Below, piece by piece: positions 1-9,065 of a stretch of 64,000 nucleotides of DNA. The DNA lies in assembly GCA_016713335.1 (NCBI GenBank), contig JADJPH010000012.1:1-64000 (forward strand). Direction: 5' to 3'. The DNA is from Candidatus Fredericiella danica. GTDB lineage: Bacteria > Chloroflexota > Anaerolineae > Caldilineales > Caldilineaceae. Under the pieces are notes generated by a model. That model did no database searches, was not told the DNA's origin, and was given only the letters and a program-made list of their open reading frames with translations. Position 1 is the stretch's first letter. Every line of letters starts with the position of its first letter. Position numbers and translations under genes: made by a program.

Positions 1-1097
1 GCCGCCCTTCCTCAACCTGCTCCAACGCATGCCCAATCCACCCCGCCACACGCCCCACCGCAAACGTCGGCGTAAAGAGCTCGGTGGGTAACCCCAACCC
101 ATGCAGCAGCAACGCCGTATAGAACTCCACATTCGTCTGCAAGTTCCTGCCCGGCTTGTATTCCTCCAACAGCCGCACCGCCGTTGCTTCCACCGACGTC
201 GCCAGCGCATACAATTTGGCCCCCTGCTTCCTCCGCCTGCATAGAACGACTGCGCCGCCCACACAACACTTCGGCGCGGGTCGCGCTCTTGTAAATCCGA
301 TGGCCAAAGCCCATCAACCGGTCACCCCTATCCAGCTTCGCCCGCAATAAGGCTCCAGCACTCCCGGCGCCCCCAATCTCAAAGACCATGTCCAACGCCG
401 GACCAGGCGCCCCGCCATGCAGCGGACCCTTCAACGCGCCCAGGGCGCCCGTGATCGCCGACACCAGATCCGAGCGCGTCGCAATGATCACTCGTGCGGT
501 GAAGGTTGACGCGTTTAGCCCGTGGTCAGCAACCGTGTTCAGATAGGTCTCCAGCCCACGCACCGCGGCCGGGCTGGGTTGCATGCCAAACAACATCGTG
601 AGGTAATTGGCGGCATGGCCCAAAGTGGGATCAGGCGCCACCGGCGCAAGCCCCTGCCGTAACCGCCAGTAGGTCGCCACAACAGTTGGCAAGCGCGCCA
701 CGAGCAACTCTCCCAGACTCGCATCGCTGCGCATCTCCGCAGGTGCGTCAAGGTCAAGGGTCCCCGCCGCCATCCGCAGCGCATCCATCGCCGGCAGCGC
801 TGCCAGGGCGACTTCTTCGAGCAATTGAACCGTGGCCCGCGGCAGCGTCCGCCACCGCGCCAGTTTGCACCGCAACGCCTCGCGCTCGCTTGAGTCAGGC
901 AGCCGGTCATGCCACAGCAGATAGACCATATCCTCAAATGTTGCGCGCGGCGCCAGGTCTTCAACCGCATACCCACCGAGGATCAACTCACCCCGCTGAC
1001 CATCCACATGACTCAACCGCGTCCGCGCCGCCACGACTCCTTCCAATCCTGCAACATACCCCGGCCCACCACCTGTCCCATTCATCCCACTCATCAT
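1..1097 (-). CDS. Citrate synthase, partial at left edge and frameshifted
   Basis: Condenses oxaloacetate and acetyl-CoA to citrate (cytoplasm, TCA cycle). The N-terminal half reads cleanly through family signatures: LSHVDGQRGELILGG, the ADHGLNASTFTAR histidine motif, KGPLHGGAPG and MGFGHRIYK. After GHRIYK (about 310) the frame is lost and is regained in another frame from about 240 (GAKLYALATSVEATAVRLLEEYKPG), which continues to IGHALEQ at the window edge, so about ten C-terminal residues lie outside. I chose the ATG at 1095-1097 because GAGAGGAG sits just upstream; an upstream alternative start at 1193 would cover the promoter region. It is divergent from a second citrate synthase. The broken C-terminus is more likely sequence error than decay, because both halves are intact. 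A methylcitrate synthase role cannot be excluded. Confidence 0.88.
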
Positions 1098-1139
1098 CCC
1101 CGTTCTCCTCTCTGCGTGAAGTTCATTTGCTCCTTCCCC

Positions 1140-1200
1140 AAGATACGATCTACAATCAACGTTGTCAATCTTGATTATCAAATCAACGTACAAGGATCGG
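1140..1200. promoter_or_regulatory. Divergent promoter/operator region between the citrate synthases
   Basis: The spacer between the two divergent genes holds two direct copies of AATCAACGT (1154-1162 and 1181-1189), the palindrome CAACGTTG (1157-1164) and the perfect dyad TTGAT-T-ATCAA (1171-1181). It is much more AT-rich than its surroundings. This is consistent with a binding site for a DNA-binding protein that controls both genes; the HTH domain of the right-hand citrate synthase is the obvious candidate. Binding is inferred, not seen. Confidence 0.5.
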
Positions 1201-1208
1201 GTTCACCC

Positions 1209-2410
1209 ATGCCGCCACAACAATCGACCGTCGATGCCCACGAAGCGGCACGCCTGCTGGGCATCAGCGTACCCACACTCTACGCCTATGTCAGCCGGGG
1301 CATGATTCGCTCTGAGGAGGGCGAAGGGGCCAGCCGCGCACGCCGCTACAGGCTCGACGATCTCGAGGCGCTCCAAAAGCGCAAAGAGTATCGCCGTGAA
1401 CCCGCCAAAGCCGCGGAATCAGCGCTTCGCTTCGGCATGCCGGTGCTGGATTCCGCACTCACCCTGATTGAGGACGGCAAGTTCTACTACCGTGGCTATG
1501 ACGCCTGCACGTTGGCGCAGGAACGCACCTTCGAGGAAGTTGCCGCCCTCCTGTGGACCGGCGAATTCTCCATGCCCGGCGGCATCGTCAGCGACTTCAG
1601 CCTCATGGATCTCTTGCCCACATCCAGGGAGCTCCCAAGCCCACTGGAAGCCTATCAGACCATGCTGGCGGGCGTGGCCCCGCATGACCTTGCGGCTTAC
1701 CAGATCGACGCCGCCGCCGTAGCGAGAACTGGGCTGCGGATCCTGCACCTACTCACCTTTCATACAGTCGGGCGGATGCCGGAACACACGATGGCGCGGG
1801 CACTACAGCAGACCTGGGCGCCAGATGACATCCATGCAGAGAGGATGCTCACCGCCGCGCTCGTTCTCTGTGCGGACCACGAACTCAATGTCTCGACCTT
1901 CACCGCCCGCTGCGTCGCTTCCGCCGGCTCATCCCCCTATGCGGTCGTCATTGCCGCGTTGTCCGCGCTGCAGGGACACAAACACGGCGGGCAGACTTCG
2001 CTCGTCGCAGGGTTGTTGGACGCCGCTCGCCACGGCGTTCGCCCTGCGATTGCCGACCACCTGAAACGGGCTGCCAGCATTCCGGGCTTTGGCCACCCTC
2101 TGTACCCGGAGGGTGACCCAAGAGCACGGCTACTGCTGGCAATGCTCAACGAACACTATCCGCGGCACCGCACGTGTTGCTGGCAAGTGAACTGTGTACC
2201 TCCATTTACAAAGAACTAGGGCTGCGCCCCACCGTCGATCTCGCCCTGGTCGTGCTCGCGGCTGTGCTCAAGGCGCCAAAACAGGCTCCCCTGGAACTTT
2301 TTGCCCTTGGCCGGATCGCAGGTTGGCTCGGCCACGCCATCGAGCAATACGCGCACGATCAGTTAATTCGTCCGCGTGCGCACTACACGGGACCCGCGCC
2401 GCGTAGATGA
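1209..2410 (+). CDS. Citrate synthase with N-terminal helix-turn-helix domain, one frameshift
   Basis: Residues 1-60 form an excisionase/MerR-like DNA-binding domain (HEAARLLGISVPTLYAYVSRG, then RRYRLDDLEALQKRKE). The remainder is citrate synthase: the HELNVSTFTAR motif, GHKHGGQTS and the PGFGHPLYPEGDPRA motif. The frame breaks near 2,165-2,175 and resumes as LASELCTSIYKELGLRPTVD up to IGRIAGW-like and HAIEQ motifs, ending at the TGA at 2,408. HTH-citrate synthase fusions are an established family; they may be enzymes, regulators or both. The start is the ATG at 1,209, chosen because the HTH begins a few residues later. It is divergent from the plain citrate synthase, which suggests that one paralogue senses substrate and regulates the other (inference). 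Confidence 0.88.
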
Positions 2411-2460
2411 GAAAATCTTAATCAATCCATGCATCCAACGCCGCAATCGATTTCGTTCCT

Positions 2461-2488
2461 TTGCATGGCACCCAAGTGCGTCTACAAT
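2461..2488 (+). promoter_or_regulatory. Likely sigma70-type promoter
   Basis: TTGCAT (2461-2466) and TACAAT (2483-2488) are separated by 16 bases and lie 34 bases ahead of the sulfatase start codon. The spacing and position fit a housekeeping promoter for the membrane sulfatase gene. Confidence 0.5.
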
Positions 2489-2521
2489 AGCCGCTGATTT
2501 GCCACCGATGGGACTGAAAAC

Positions 2522-4345
2522 GTGCAGACGGATCGACCGCAAAAAACGAACTGGTTACAGACGCATCCGAACCTTGTCTTCTGGGCAAGCTTCGTTGTGC
2601 TCAATTCCCTGCTCTTTGCGCCCATGTATCTGTTGAACCAGGAAGGCGCCACACTCGTCCCTGGCCCCGAACTATTCAAAGACGGCTATTGGGTGGGCAT
2701 CAACCAGTTGTTCGTCTGGCGGGAAAATCCTGACCCATTCCGGTTTTCGCTTGAACTGACGATCGTGGCTGCGCTCTGGGCATGTGTGGCGTGGGTGCGG
2801 CGACGCTGGCTCCGGTGGCTTGTCCTGGTTGTCTACATCGTGGCGCTTGCGTATTACGTGTACGAGGCGATCGTGGTCTCGATCTATGCCGTCGATCCAG
2901 TCTTTTATAGCCAGTACTACCTGGCGCGCGACGGCTTACCATTTCTTGCCGGCCATGTCCGGACTGCATGGTGGCTCCTGCCAGTGGCGCTGGCAGGGCT
3001 CATTTTGACGGGAACTGCACTCTGGATGCTCGTCGGCGCCCTGCTTTCGAGCGCAGCGTCGCCCCGTTTGCGCAGCATGTCGCGCGTCGCCATCGCCACG
3101 CTGGCGGTTCTGGGCCTGGTGGCATCCGCGGTCTATCAACACTACACCGCAACACCCGGTATGGTGGTCAGCAGCGTCGCCGCCAAGGTTCAGCAGAACG
3201 TCGCTGCGTCGATGGCGTTGGCCGCCGACATCGCCCGTTTTGACGACACCACCGTACAACAACAGTATTACTATTCACGGCTGAAGCTCACTCGCCAGCC
3301 AAACATCTACTTTATCTTTATCGAATCCTACGGCAGTGTGCTCTATCTGCGCCCCGATTTTCGTCAAGCGTACACTGCCGTACTGAACGATTTGGAAGAT
3401 CAACTAAGAATCGCCGGGTGGCGCGCGACGACGGCACTGAGCGATTCGCCCATGTGGGGCGGTGGCTCGTGGATGGCTTACACGTCGGTGCTCTTTGGAC
3501 TGCGGATCGACAACCAACCGCAGTACCTGTCGCTCTTTAACAAGTACCAGGTGCACACCTATCCCAGTCTCGGGCGCACGCTGCAAGATCAGGGGTATGA
3601 ATACACCTGGCTCTCATCGCTCGAAGAGGACTACGTCGACAAAGTCTGGGCGAAGTATGAGCGCTTCTACGGAGTTGACAAATTGGTGCGCAACAAGGAC
3701 CTTGACTACGTTGGACCGCGTTTCGGATGGGGTCCGGCACTCCCCGACCAGTACACACTCAATTTTGCAGAGCAACAACTGGCAGCCGCGACGGACCAGC
3801 CGAGGTTTCTGTTCACCATCACCCAGAACTCACACTACCCGTGGACACCACACCCGGTGTTGGTCGACGACTGGCGAACCTTAAACCAGGTGCAGGAACA
3901 GACGCCAACGACTGATCCGGATAGCATCGAACACGCCGCCCGGCGCGCCAACTACCTCCATGCGGTCGATTATCAACTGCGGATGCTCACGAAATTTATC
4001 ATGGAGAATGGCGACGACAACAGCATCTTCGTGCTGATCGGCGACCATCAGCCGCCGGGTGTCTCGCGGCGCAGTGAGGGGTGGGCGACGCCGGTGCATG
4101 TGATCGCAAAGGACCCCGCCTTGATCGACGCCTTTGCGCCCTATGGCTTCGAATCGGGGCTCGAAGTTGCCAGGGTGCAATCAGCCCTGCGCCACGAAGG
4201 TATTTATTCGCTCTTCATGCGTCTCTTGTACCAAGCATACGGCGATCAGCGCATGGCGCTGCCGCCCTATCTGCCCACCGGTGCGATCGCGGCGCCGGTG
4301 GCACACTCTGGACCGGATACCAATGGTTCGACTTCACTCCCTTGA
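2522..4345 (+). CDS. LtaS-like membrane-bound sulfatase/phosphatase family protein
   Basis: The protein has 607 residues: about five N-terminal membrane helices (roughly residues 18-207), then a large extracytoplasmic alkaline-phosphatase-superfamily domain. Visible motifs are the first metal-binding strand NIYFIFIESYG (about 264) and GDHQPP (about 505), with a likely nucleophile region at GGGSWMAYTS between them. This is the layout of lipoteichoic acid synthase-like and phosphoglycerol transferase enzymes, which move phosphoglycerol or phosphoethanolamine groups onto envelope glycans. The substrate here cannot be told. Translation starts at a GTG (2,522) with a weak ribosome site. The gene is followed by a YceI lipoprotein after 55 bases, so the two may share a transcript. 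Confidence 0.78.
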   Translation: MQTDRPQKTNWLQTHPNLVFWASFVVLNSLLFAPMYLLNQEGATLVPGPELFKDGYWVGINQLFVWRENPDPFRFSLELTIVAALWACVAWVRRRWLRWLVLVVYIVALAYYVYEAIVVSIYAVDPVFYSQYYLARDGLPFLAGHVRTAWWLLPVALAGLILTGTALWMLVGALLSSAASPRLRSMSRVAIATLAVLGLVASAVYQHYTATPGMVVSSVAAKVQQNVAASMALAADIARFDDTTVQQQYYYSRLKLTRQPNIYFIFIESYGSVLYLRPDFRQAYTAVLNDLEDQLRIAGWRATTALSDSPMWGGGSWMAYTSVLFGLRIDNQPQYLSLFNKYQVHTYPSLGRTLQDQGYEYTWLSSLEEDYVDKVWAKYERFYGVDKLVRNKDLDYVGPRFGWGPALPDQYTLNFAEQQLAAATDQPRFLFTITQNSHYPWTPHPVLVDDWRTLNQVQEQTPTTDPDSIEHAARRANYLHAVDYQLRMLTKFIMENGDDNSIFVLIGDHQPPGVSRRSEGWATPVHVIAKDPALIDAFAPYGFESGLEVARVQSALRHEGIYSLFMRLLYQAYGDQRMALPPYLPTGAIAAPVAHSGPDTNGSTSLP

Positions 4346-4400
4346 CGGCATGGGCCGCCAAGATAATCCATACCACTCGATTGGTTGAAAGGAACAAACA

Positions 4401-5174
4401 ATGAAGAAGGCTCTATCCACCGCCACTGCGTTACTCCTGTTGGCTGCAGTGCTCGCCGGCTGCGGCGGTCAGCAACCAGCCGCCGCACCAGCGACTGAGG
4501 CCGCAGCGGCGACAACCGAAGCTGCTGCACCGGAGGCTGCAACAACCGAAGCCGCTGCGGAGACGACCGAAGCTGCCGCCGCTGCACCAGAAACCGCTGC
4601 AACCGGGCTACGCACCTTTGTGGTCGATCCCAGCGCCTCCAAGGCGTCCTATCTCGTGGACGAGGAATTCCTGGGCGGCGCACTGGACAAGCTTGGCATC
4701 GCTGCCGGTGCAGTCGACGTCGTTGGCAGCACCCAGGAAATCGAAGGCCAGTTGCAACTCAACCTGAATGACCTGTCGGCAGCACTCGGCGACAACTCCT
4801 TCACCGTTAAGATGAATACGTTGACGACCGATCAGGACCGCCGCGATAACTTCATTCGCGAAAATGGCCCCAAGTTCGACCAGTTCCCGGTGGCCACATT
4901 CAAGGCAACTGCCATTGAAGGGGCGCCTGCCAGCTACACAGACGGTGAAGAAGTCAGCTTCAAGATGATCGGTGACTTGACCGTGCGCGACGTCACCAAG
5001 CCGATCACCTTTGACGTCAAGGCTGCGATCAACGGCGATACGCTGACCGGCACGGCCACGGCGAACACCAAGATGAGCGAATTCGGCATCGAACCGCCAA
5101 ACTTCGCCAACACCCTGACCGTTGCCGACGCGTTTGGCATCGAAGTTCAAATTACCGCCAAAGAACAGAATTAG
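4401..5174 (+). CDS. YceI-family lipoprotein
   Basis: The protein has 257 residues. A lipoprotein signal peptide ends in LLAAVLAGC, followed by a low-complexity Ala/Thr/Glu linker (about residues 25-70) and a YceI-like lipocalin-type beta-barrel domain. Typical YceI features are the VDPSASKASYLVDEEF start, DQDRRDNFIRENG, and GDLTVRDVTKPITFDV. YceI proteins bind isoprenoid-like amphiphiles; the ligand here is unknown. GAAAGGAAC precedes the ATG. The repeated TEAAA units in the linker suggest a flexible tether holding the barrel away from the membrane. Confidence 0.88.
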   Translation: MKKALSTATALLLLAAVLAGCGGQQPAAAPATEAAAATTEAAAPEAATTEAAAETTEAAAAAPETAATGLRTFVVDPSASKASYLVDEEFLGGALDKLGIAAGAVDVVGSTQEIEGQLQLNLNDLSAALGDNSFTVKMNTLTTDQDRRDNFIRENGPKFDQFPVATFKATAIEGAPASYTDGEEVSFKMIGDLTVRDVTKPITFDVKAAINGDTLTGTATANTKMSEFGIEPPNFANTLTVADAFGIEVQITAKEQN

Positions 5175-5180
5175 GCTTTC

Positions 5181-5212
5181 GGCGTGAGTTCCCCCACTCA
5201 CGCCTTCCTTTT
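5181..5212. terminator. Bidirectional terminator between convergent genes
   Basis: GGCGTGAG (5181-5188) pairs with CTCACGCC (5197-5204), followed by a T-rich tail. It lies between the ends of the YceI gene and the oppositely oriented flippase-like gene, and overlaps the last codons of the latter. Confidence 0.7.
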
Positions 5213-6289
5213 CCACCACCCCAGTAGTCCCGCCGCAATAACAAGCCCCATCACCCCCAATAGGACGTCCCGCCCACGGATCAACAGACTGAGACTGACG
5301 CCGTCGGCAGCCGGCAAACCGATACTCTGCATCGCCAACACCTGGCTCGCCTCCAACGCGCCCAGCGCCGCGGGTAGCGGCAGCAGAATCGCAAGGCGCG
5401 CAGCCAGCAGCGCCACCATCGCCTCGACAAAGGTCAGGTCAAGTCCCAGCACCCCGGTCATATACCAAAACTCGCCCATGATGGCGAACCAACTGATCGC
5501 CGACGCACCGAGGGCAGCAACAAGGATCCAGGGATGCCGGCGACAGAGCCAGGTGCACTGCTCCTCACTTGCCACCGTTGCCTGGAAGGCACGCCCCGCC
5601 GTGAACGGTTGCACCGGGAGGCCGCGCCACTGGCGCACCCGCTGCCAATAGCCGTCCAAAATGGCCAACGGCCGCGACACCGGATGCCACCCCGCTGCCA
5701 GAATGCCGAGCACGCCGATTGGGACAAGCAGCAACAGCACAATGATCGCCACGAATGAACTGTCGCCCGCACCGGGCGCCAGTTGGTAATGCACCACAAC
5801 AAACGCGCCCAATGCCAGGAAGGTAAAGTTGGCCAACATCTCCAACACCTTATCGAGCACGACCGCGGCAACGGAGACCGGCGCCGGCACACCATGCCGT
5901 GCGGTCACCAGATAGACCTGTAGTGGCTCACCGCCAAAGTGCGGACCCGGCGTAAAGTAGCTGACCGCAAAGGTTGCCAACCGGTACACCATCAGCGCCG
6001 GGTAGGGCACCCGATATCCCTGGGCAAAGAGGAGCAGCCACCAACGCGCGCTAAAGGTGGCCAGCACAAGGAGATTGACGGCAAAGAGGAGCAGCAACTG
6101 TCCTGGCTGTAATTGGCTCAGCCGCGCCCACACCGCACCAAGTTCAACCGTGCGGAGCGTCAGCCAGAGCAGGGCAACGGCCAAGGCCAACCAGAAGAAC
6201 CGCAGCAAGCCACGCCGCGACCAGCGCAGTTTACGCTTTCCGGACGGTTGGCTGAGGCTCGTGGCTGGTGATGAGATTGGTTTATTCAC
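5198..6289 (-). CDS. UPF0104/flippase-like integral membrane protein
   Basis: A protein of about 360 residues with seven to eight hydrophobic helices, matching the lysylphosphatidylglycerol-synthase transmembrane (flippase-like) family: RWWLLLFAQGYRVPYP, FTPGPHFGGEPLQVYLV with the family's G-x-x-x-G-E-P loop, and a C-terminal PAALGALEASQ motif. Such proteins flip or move lipids or lipid-linked sugars. The longer open frame upstream runs over the preceding gene, so I place the start at the GTG at 6,287-6,289, which overlaps the stop of the CDP-alcohol phosphatidyltransferase by a few bases. This suggests translational coupling and a shared role in lipid synthesis or transport. Confidence 0.78.
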   Translation of the reverse strand: MNKPISSPATSLSQPSGKRKLRWSRRGLLRFFWLALAVALLWLTLRTVELGAVWARLSQLQPGQLLLLFAVNLLVLATFSARWWLLLFAQGYRVPYPALMVYRLATFAVSYFTPGPHFGGEPLQVYLVTARHGVPAPVSVAAVVLDKVLEMLANFTFLALGAFVVVHYQLAPGAGDSSFVAIIVLLLLVPIGVLGILAAGWHPVSRPLAILDGYWQRVRQWRGLPVQPFTAGRAFQATVASEEQCTWLCRRHPWILVAALGASAISWFAIMGEFWYMTGVLGLDLTFVEAMVALLAARLAILLPLPAALGALEASQVLAMQSIGLPAADGVSLSLLIRGRDVLLGVMGLVIAAGLLGWWKRKA

Positions 6290-7464
6290 TGCCGGGGCTC
6301 TGTGCGCCGAGTTTGGAATGCAGTGGCCGCTCTTCCGGTCGCCACAGGGCGAAGCGCCCGCTCCCCAGATGCAGGACGATGATCGCACAGACCAACAAAG
6401 TGGCATTGTCGATTTGCATCCCGGTTGCGACAATGTCCATTGCGGCGAACGCCGCCACAATCAGCGCCGCAACCCGCCCCGCCGCGCCAAGGAGCACGCC
6501 GCCGATCGCCAGTGCCACCAGGAGCAGCACACCCAGCACCGGCCAACTCGCGCCGTCACCATAGAGCACGCCAAGCATGATTTGTGCCAGCATGCCCACC
6601 GCCAACAGCGCCGCCAGGATGCGCGCGCCAAGGGGGAGCCACCCTTCAATGATCTGCTTGCCCTTGCGCCGCGCTGCGGCATAAGCCGCAGAATTCGCGT
6701 CCAACACGCCACTCACCACCAGCCAATCGCGGCCGAAACTAAAGATCAACGGGATGGCAAAAACATAGCTGGCAAGCAACGTGATCTGCGCGGTCCAGAT
6801 CGGCCACAGCACAACGGTGATGAACCCGGTCTGAAACCCCGCGATCACACGCCGATTGTCGCTGGGCGGCAGCGGGAACACCGGTTTGCCGCTGCGCTCG
6901 CGCAGCCAGATGCCCAGAATAAAGAGCTGGCGCCCCAACCCTAAGAGCAAATACCAGAACGGCAGTTTGCCATACTGGATGCCGAGCGCCACGGCAACGA
7001 GGATGCCCAGACCGTCAAATTCGATATCGAGGATTTCACCCAGTCGCGTTTCGCGCCGGGTGACACGCGCCACATAGCCGTCGGCAAAATCGATCAATCG
7101 CTCCATTGTGTACAAGATCGCAGGCGCCCATGCCAACAGACCGGTAGGGGTTGGGCCGAATAGAAAACCGGCCAACAGCGCCGTAAGCAACCCGCGTAAG
7201 GGTCAGACCATTGGCAAGACCCAGATCTGGGAATGGGGTGTCCGCAGCGCCAGGCGCATGATTGGTACGTAGCACCCGCCAGAGGATTACCAGTTGCGCC
7301 ACCATGACGACGCCGGCGCACGCAAACCAGCGCAGCGCTTCCGCAACCGTCCAGGTCTGTTGGAGTACGTAGGCGCCGATCCCAAGCGCAGCAGCGTAGA
7401 CAAAGGCCACCCATATCCATTGACGGCGCAGCGCCCCCAATGCGGGCGAGTCATTCCAGACCAT
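6282..7464 (-). CDS. CDP-alcohol phosphatidyltransferase family protein, frameshifted
   Basis: The C-terminal 300 residues contain the full CDP-alcohol phosphotransferase signature D-x2-DG-x2-AR-x8-G-x3-D-x3-D, seen as DFADGYVAR followed by GEILDIEFD. The N-terminal part (from the ATG at 7,464) is in another frame and ends in the usual LGLANGLTLTRV membrane entry motif; the two join near 7,195. Several hydrophobic helices follow. The family makes phospholipids by displacing CMP from a CDP-alcohol; the acceptor cannot be named. The gene is directly coupled to the flippase-like gene downstream. The single indel is probably a sequencing error, since both parts are well conserved. Confidence 0.82.
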
Positions 7465-7552
7465 TCAGCATCCCTTTGCACAATCTACGCGCATCGATAA
7501 GAATCCATTGTGCATGAAACGCCTGGTTTGCTCAGTCTGGATGTTTCCATTC

Positions 7553-8314
7553 TCATCCCAGCCGCCGCGCGTAGATGTCGCCCGAACCGTCACTATCGCC
7601 AAGCTGCTGGAGCCACGCAATTGCCGTTGGTGGCGCCATCCATTCCGCAAATTGCCAGCGATGCTGTTCACCAGGCGAGGCATTGTACACATAATTTCCA
7701 AGTTGCGCGAGACGGATGATGCACGCAATCGCAAGGTCACGCGTGGGCGCAACGTATTCAAAGGAGAGCGTATTCAGCGGGCGCGAAAGCCCACTCAGCA
7801 CCTCCAGTTCGTAGCCCTCCACATCGATCTTGCAGAATGCCGGCGCACCGTAGCGGTCGATCAGGTCGTCAAGGGTCGTGACGGGCACCGTGACAGCCCC
7901 TTCCCAACGCACGCCGGCAAATGCATCCGTGCGCTGCACCGTCGCAATCCAACTGCTCGAGAGCGACGTCACCGTCGGGTTGCGCTCGCTGACAAAGAGC
8001 GTCTGCTGGCCTGGAGCCGCACCCATGGCGGCATCGACCAACGTCACGCGCCGGTTACGCCCGAACAGCCGCTGCAACAGCCACTGACACTCCGGCGCCG
8101 GCTCCACGCCAACCACATCCGCCCCCAACGTGGTCCATACTGCCAACCGGTTGCCCACATGTGCGCCGATGTCAAAACAGAGGGCGCCCCGGTGGATGAA
8201 TTGGCCGTAAAAGCGCCGCATGTGCAACAATTTGTACGGATTGCCGTAATAGATGGCAAGTGAACGCGCAATCCCAAGTTTTGGGCGGATGGCGGAGTCA
8301 AGCGAACTTTGCAT
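7553..8314 (-). CDS. FkbM family SAM-dependent methyltransferase
   Basis: About 253 residues. Motif I reads ALCFDIGAHVGNRL, followed by VVGVEPAPE, and the family motif FCKIDVEGYELEVLSGL appears near residue 170. FkbM enzymes transfer methyl groups to hydroxyls of sugars or polyketides. I chose the ATG at 8,314 (MQSSLDS) because AGGAAA lies upstream; an in-frame start at 8,350 is also possible. Single gene, no obvious operon partner, with the CDP-alcohol phosphatidyltransferase about 90 bases downstream on the same strand, so co-transcription is possible. Confidence 0.85.
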   Translation of the reverse strand: MQSSLDSAIRPKLGIARSLAIYYGNPYKLLHMRRFYGQFIHRGALCFDIGAHVGNRLAVWTTLGADVVGVEPAPECQWLLQRLFGRNRRVTLVDAAMGAAPGQQTLFVSERNPTVTSLSSSWIATVQRTDAFAGVRWEGAVTVPVTTLDDLIDRYGAPAFCKIDVEGYELEVLSGLSRPLNTLSFEYVAPTRDLAIACIIRLAQLGNYVYNASPGEQHRWQFAEWMAPPTAIAWLQQLGDSDGSGDIYARRLG

Positions 8315-8547
8315 GCTAGTCGTTTCCTGGACTTTTGACGTTAATCGCATCTATTGTAGATAGTGGAGCGGAAAATCCACCGAATCTACAACTTCTTTGG
8401 GTATTTGCATAACGTTATCTTGTGCTAAATTGGTTTTCTATCGGCTCTGTGAGTCGATCTATACTGGCGTTACAGGCAAGCTCGGCCGCGATACAAATCG
8501 AGCCGAGACAAACAATAACAATCGCGATCAAGAGGGAGACCTTCACC

Positions 8548-9065
8548 ATGATGGGTAGAAATCGGCGTGAGCAAAAGCAAGAAGATCGTCAGGAGTTTGG
8601 CCGCGGCGGCTCAGCCACGCGCTACAAGATGAAGGAGAGAATGTTCTCCATCGGCGATGACTTCTGGATCGAGAACGAACAAGGCCAGCGTGCGTTCAAG
8701 GTCGATGGCAAGGCGCTACGCATCGCCGACACACTGGACTTCGAGGATCCCCAGGGCCGCAAACTCGTCAAGATGAAGGGTAAGGTCATCACCGTCCGCG
8801 GCCAGATCCGGCTCGACCGCGAGGGTGGCAAGGGCGGTGTGGTTAAGAAAGATCTGATCAACATCATCCGTGACCACCTGGTCCTTTCGGTTGACGGCGG
8901 CCAGGACTATGACATCAAGGGCAATTTCCTGGACCACGAATACGAATTCTACAAGGGCCGCGACAAGGTCGCCGAGGTCTCCAAGAAGTGGTTCCGCCTG
9001 CGCGACACCTACGGCGTCCAGATCGAACAGGGTGTATACGAGATACGCAATACTAAACACGGTTC
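8548..9065 (+). CDS. LURP-one-related protein, C-terminus lost
   Basis: The N-terminal 165 residues match the bacterial LURP-one/Tubby-like (DUF567) fold: RYKMKERMFSIGDDFWIENE, KALRIADTLDFEDPQG, DYDIKGNFLDHEYEFY and SKKWFRLRDTYGVQI. In the family about 25-30 further residues follow the DTYGV strand; here the sequence instead turns into GVYEIRNTKHG and runs without a stop into the next gene in a different frame. A small deletion or indel near 9,035-9,055 is likely, from sequence error or real truncation. Two consecutive ATGs start the gene behind GAGGGAGA. The function of bacterial members is unknown. Confidence 0.75.

Noticed and set aside
4485..4600. GCTGC-rich tandem repeats in the YceI gene
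   Set aside because: They encode the Ala/Thr/Glu linker of the lipoprotein and need no separate explanation.
6057..6944. A 295-codon plus-strand frame
   Set aside because: It is antisense to the clearly conserved flippase-like and phosphatidyltransferase genes.
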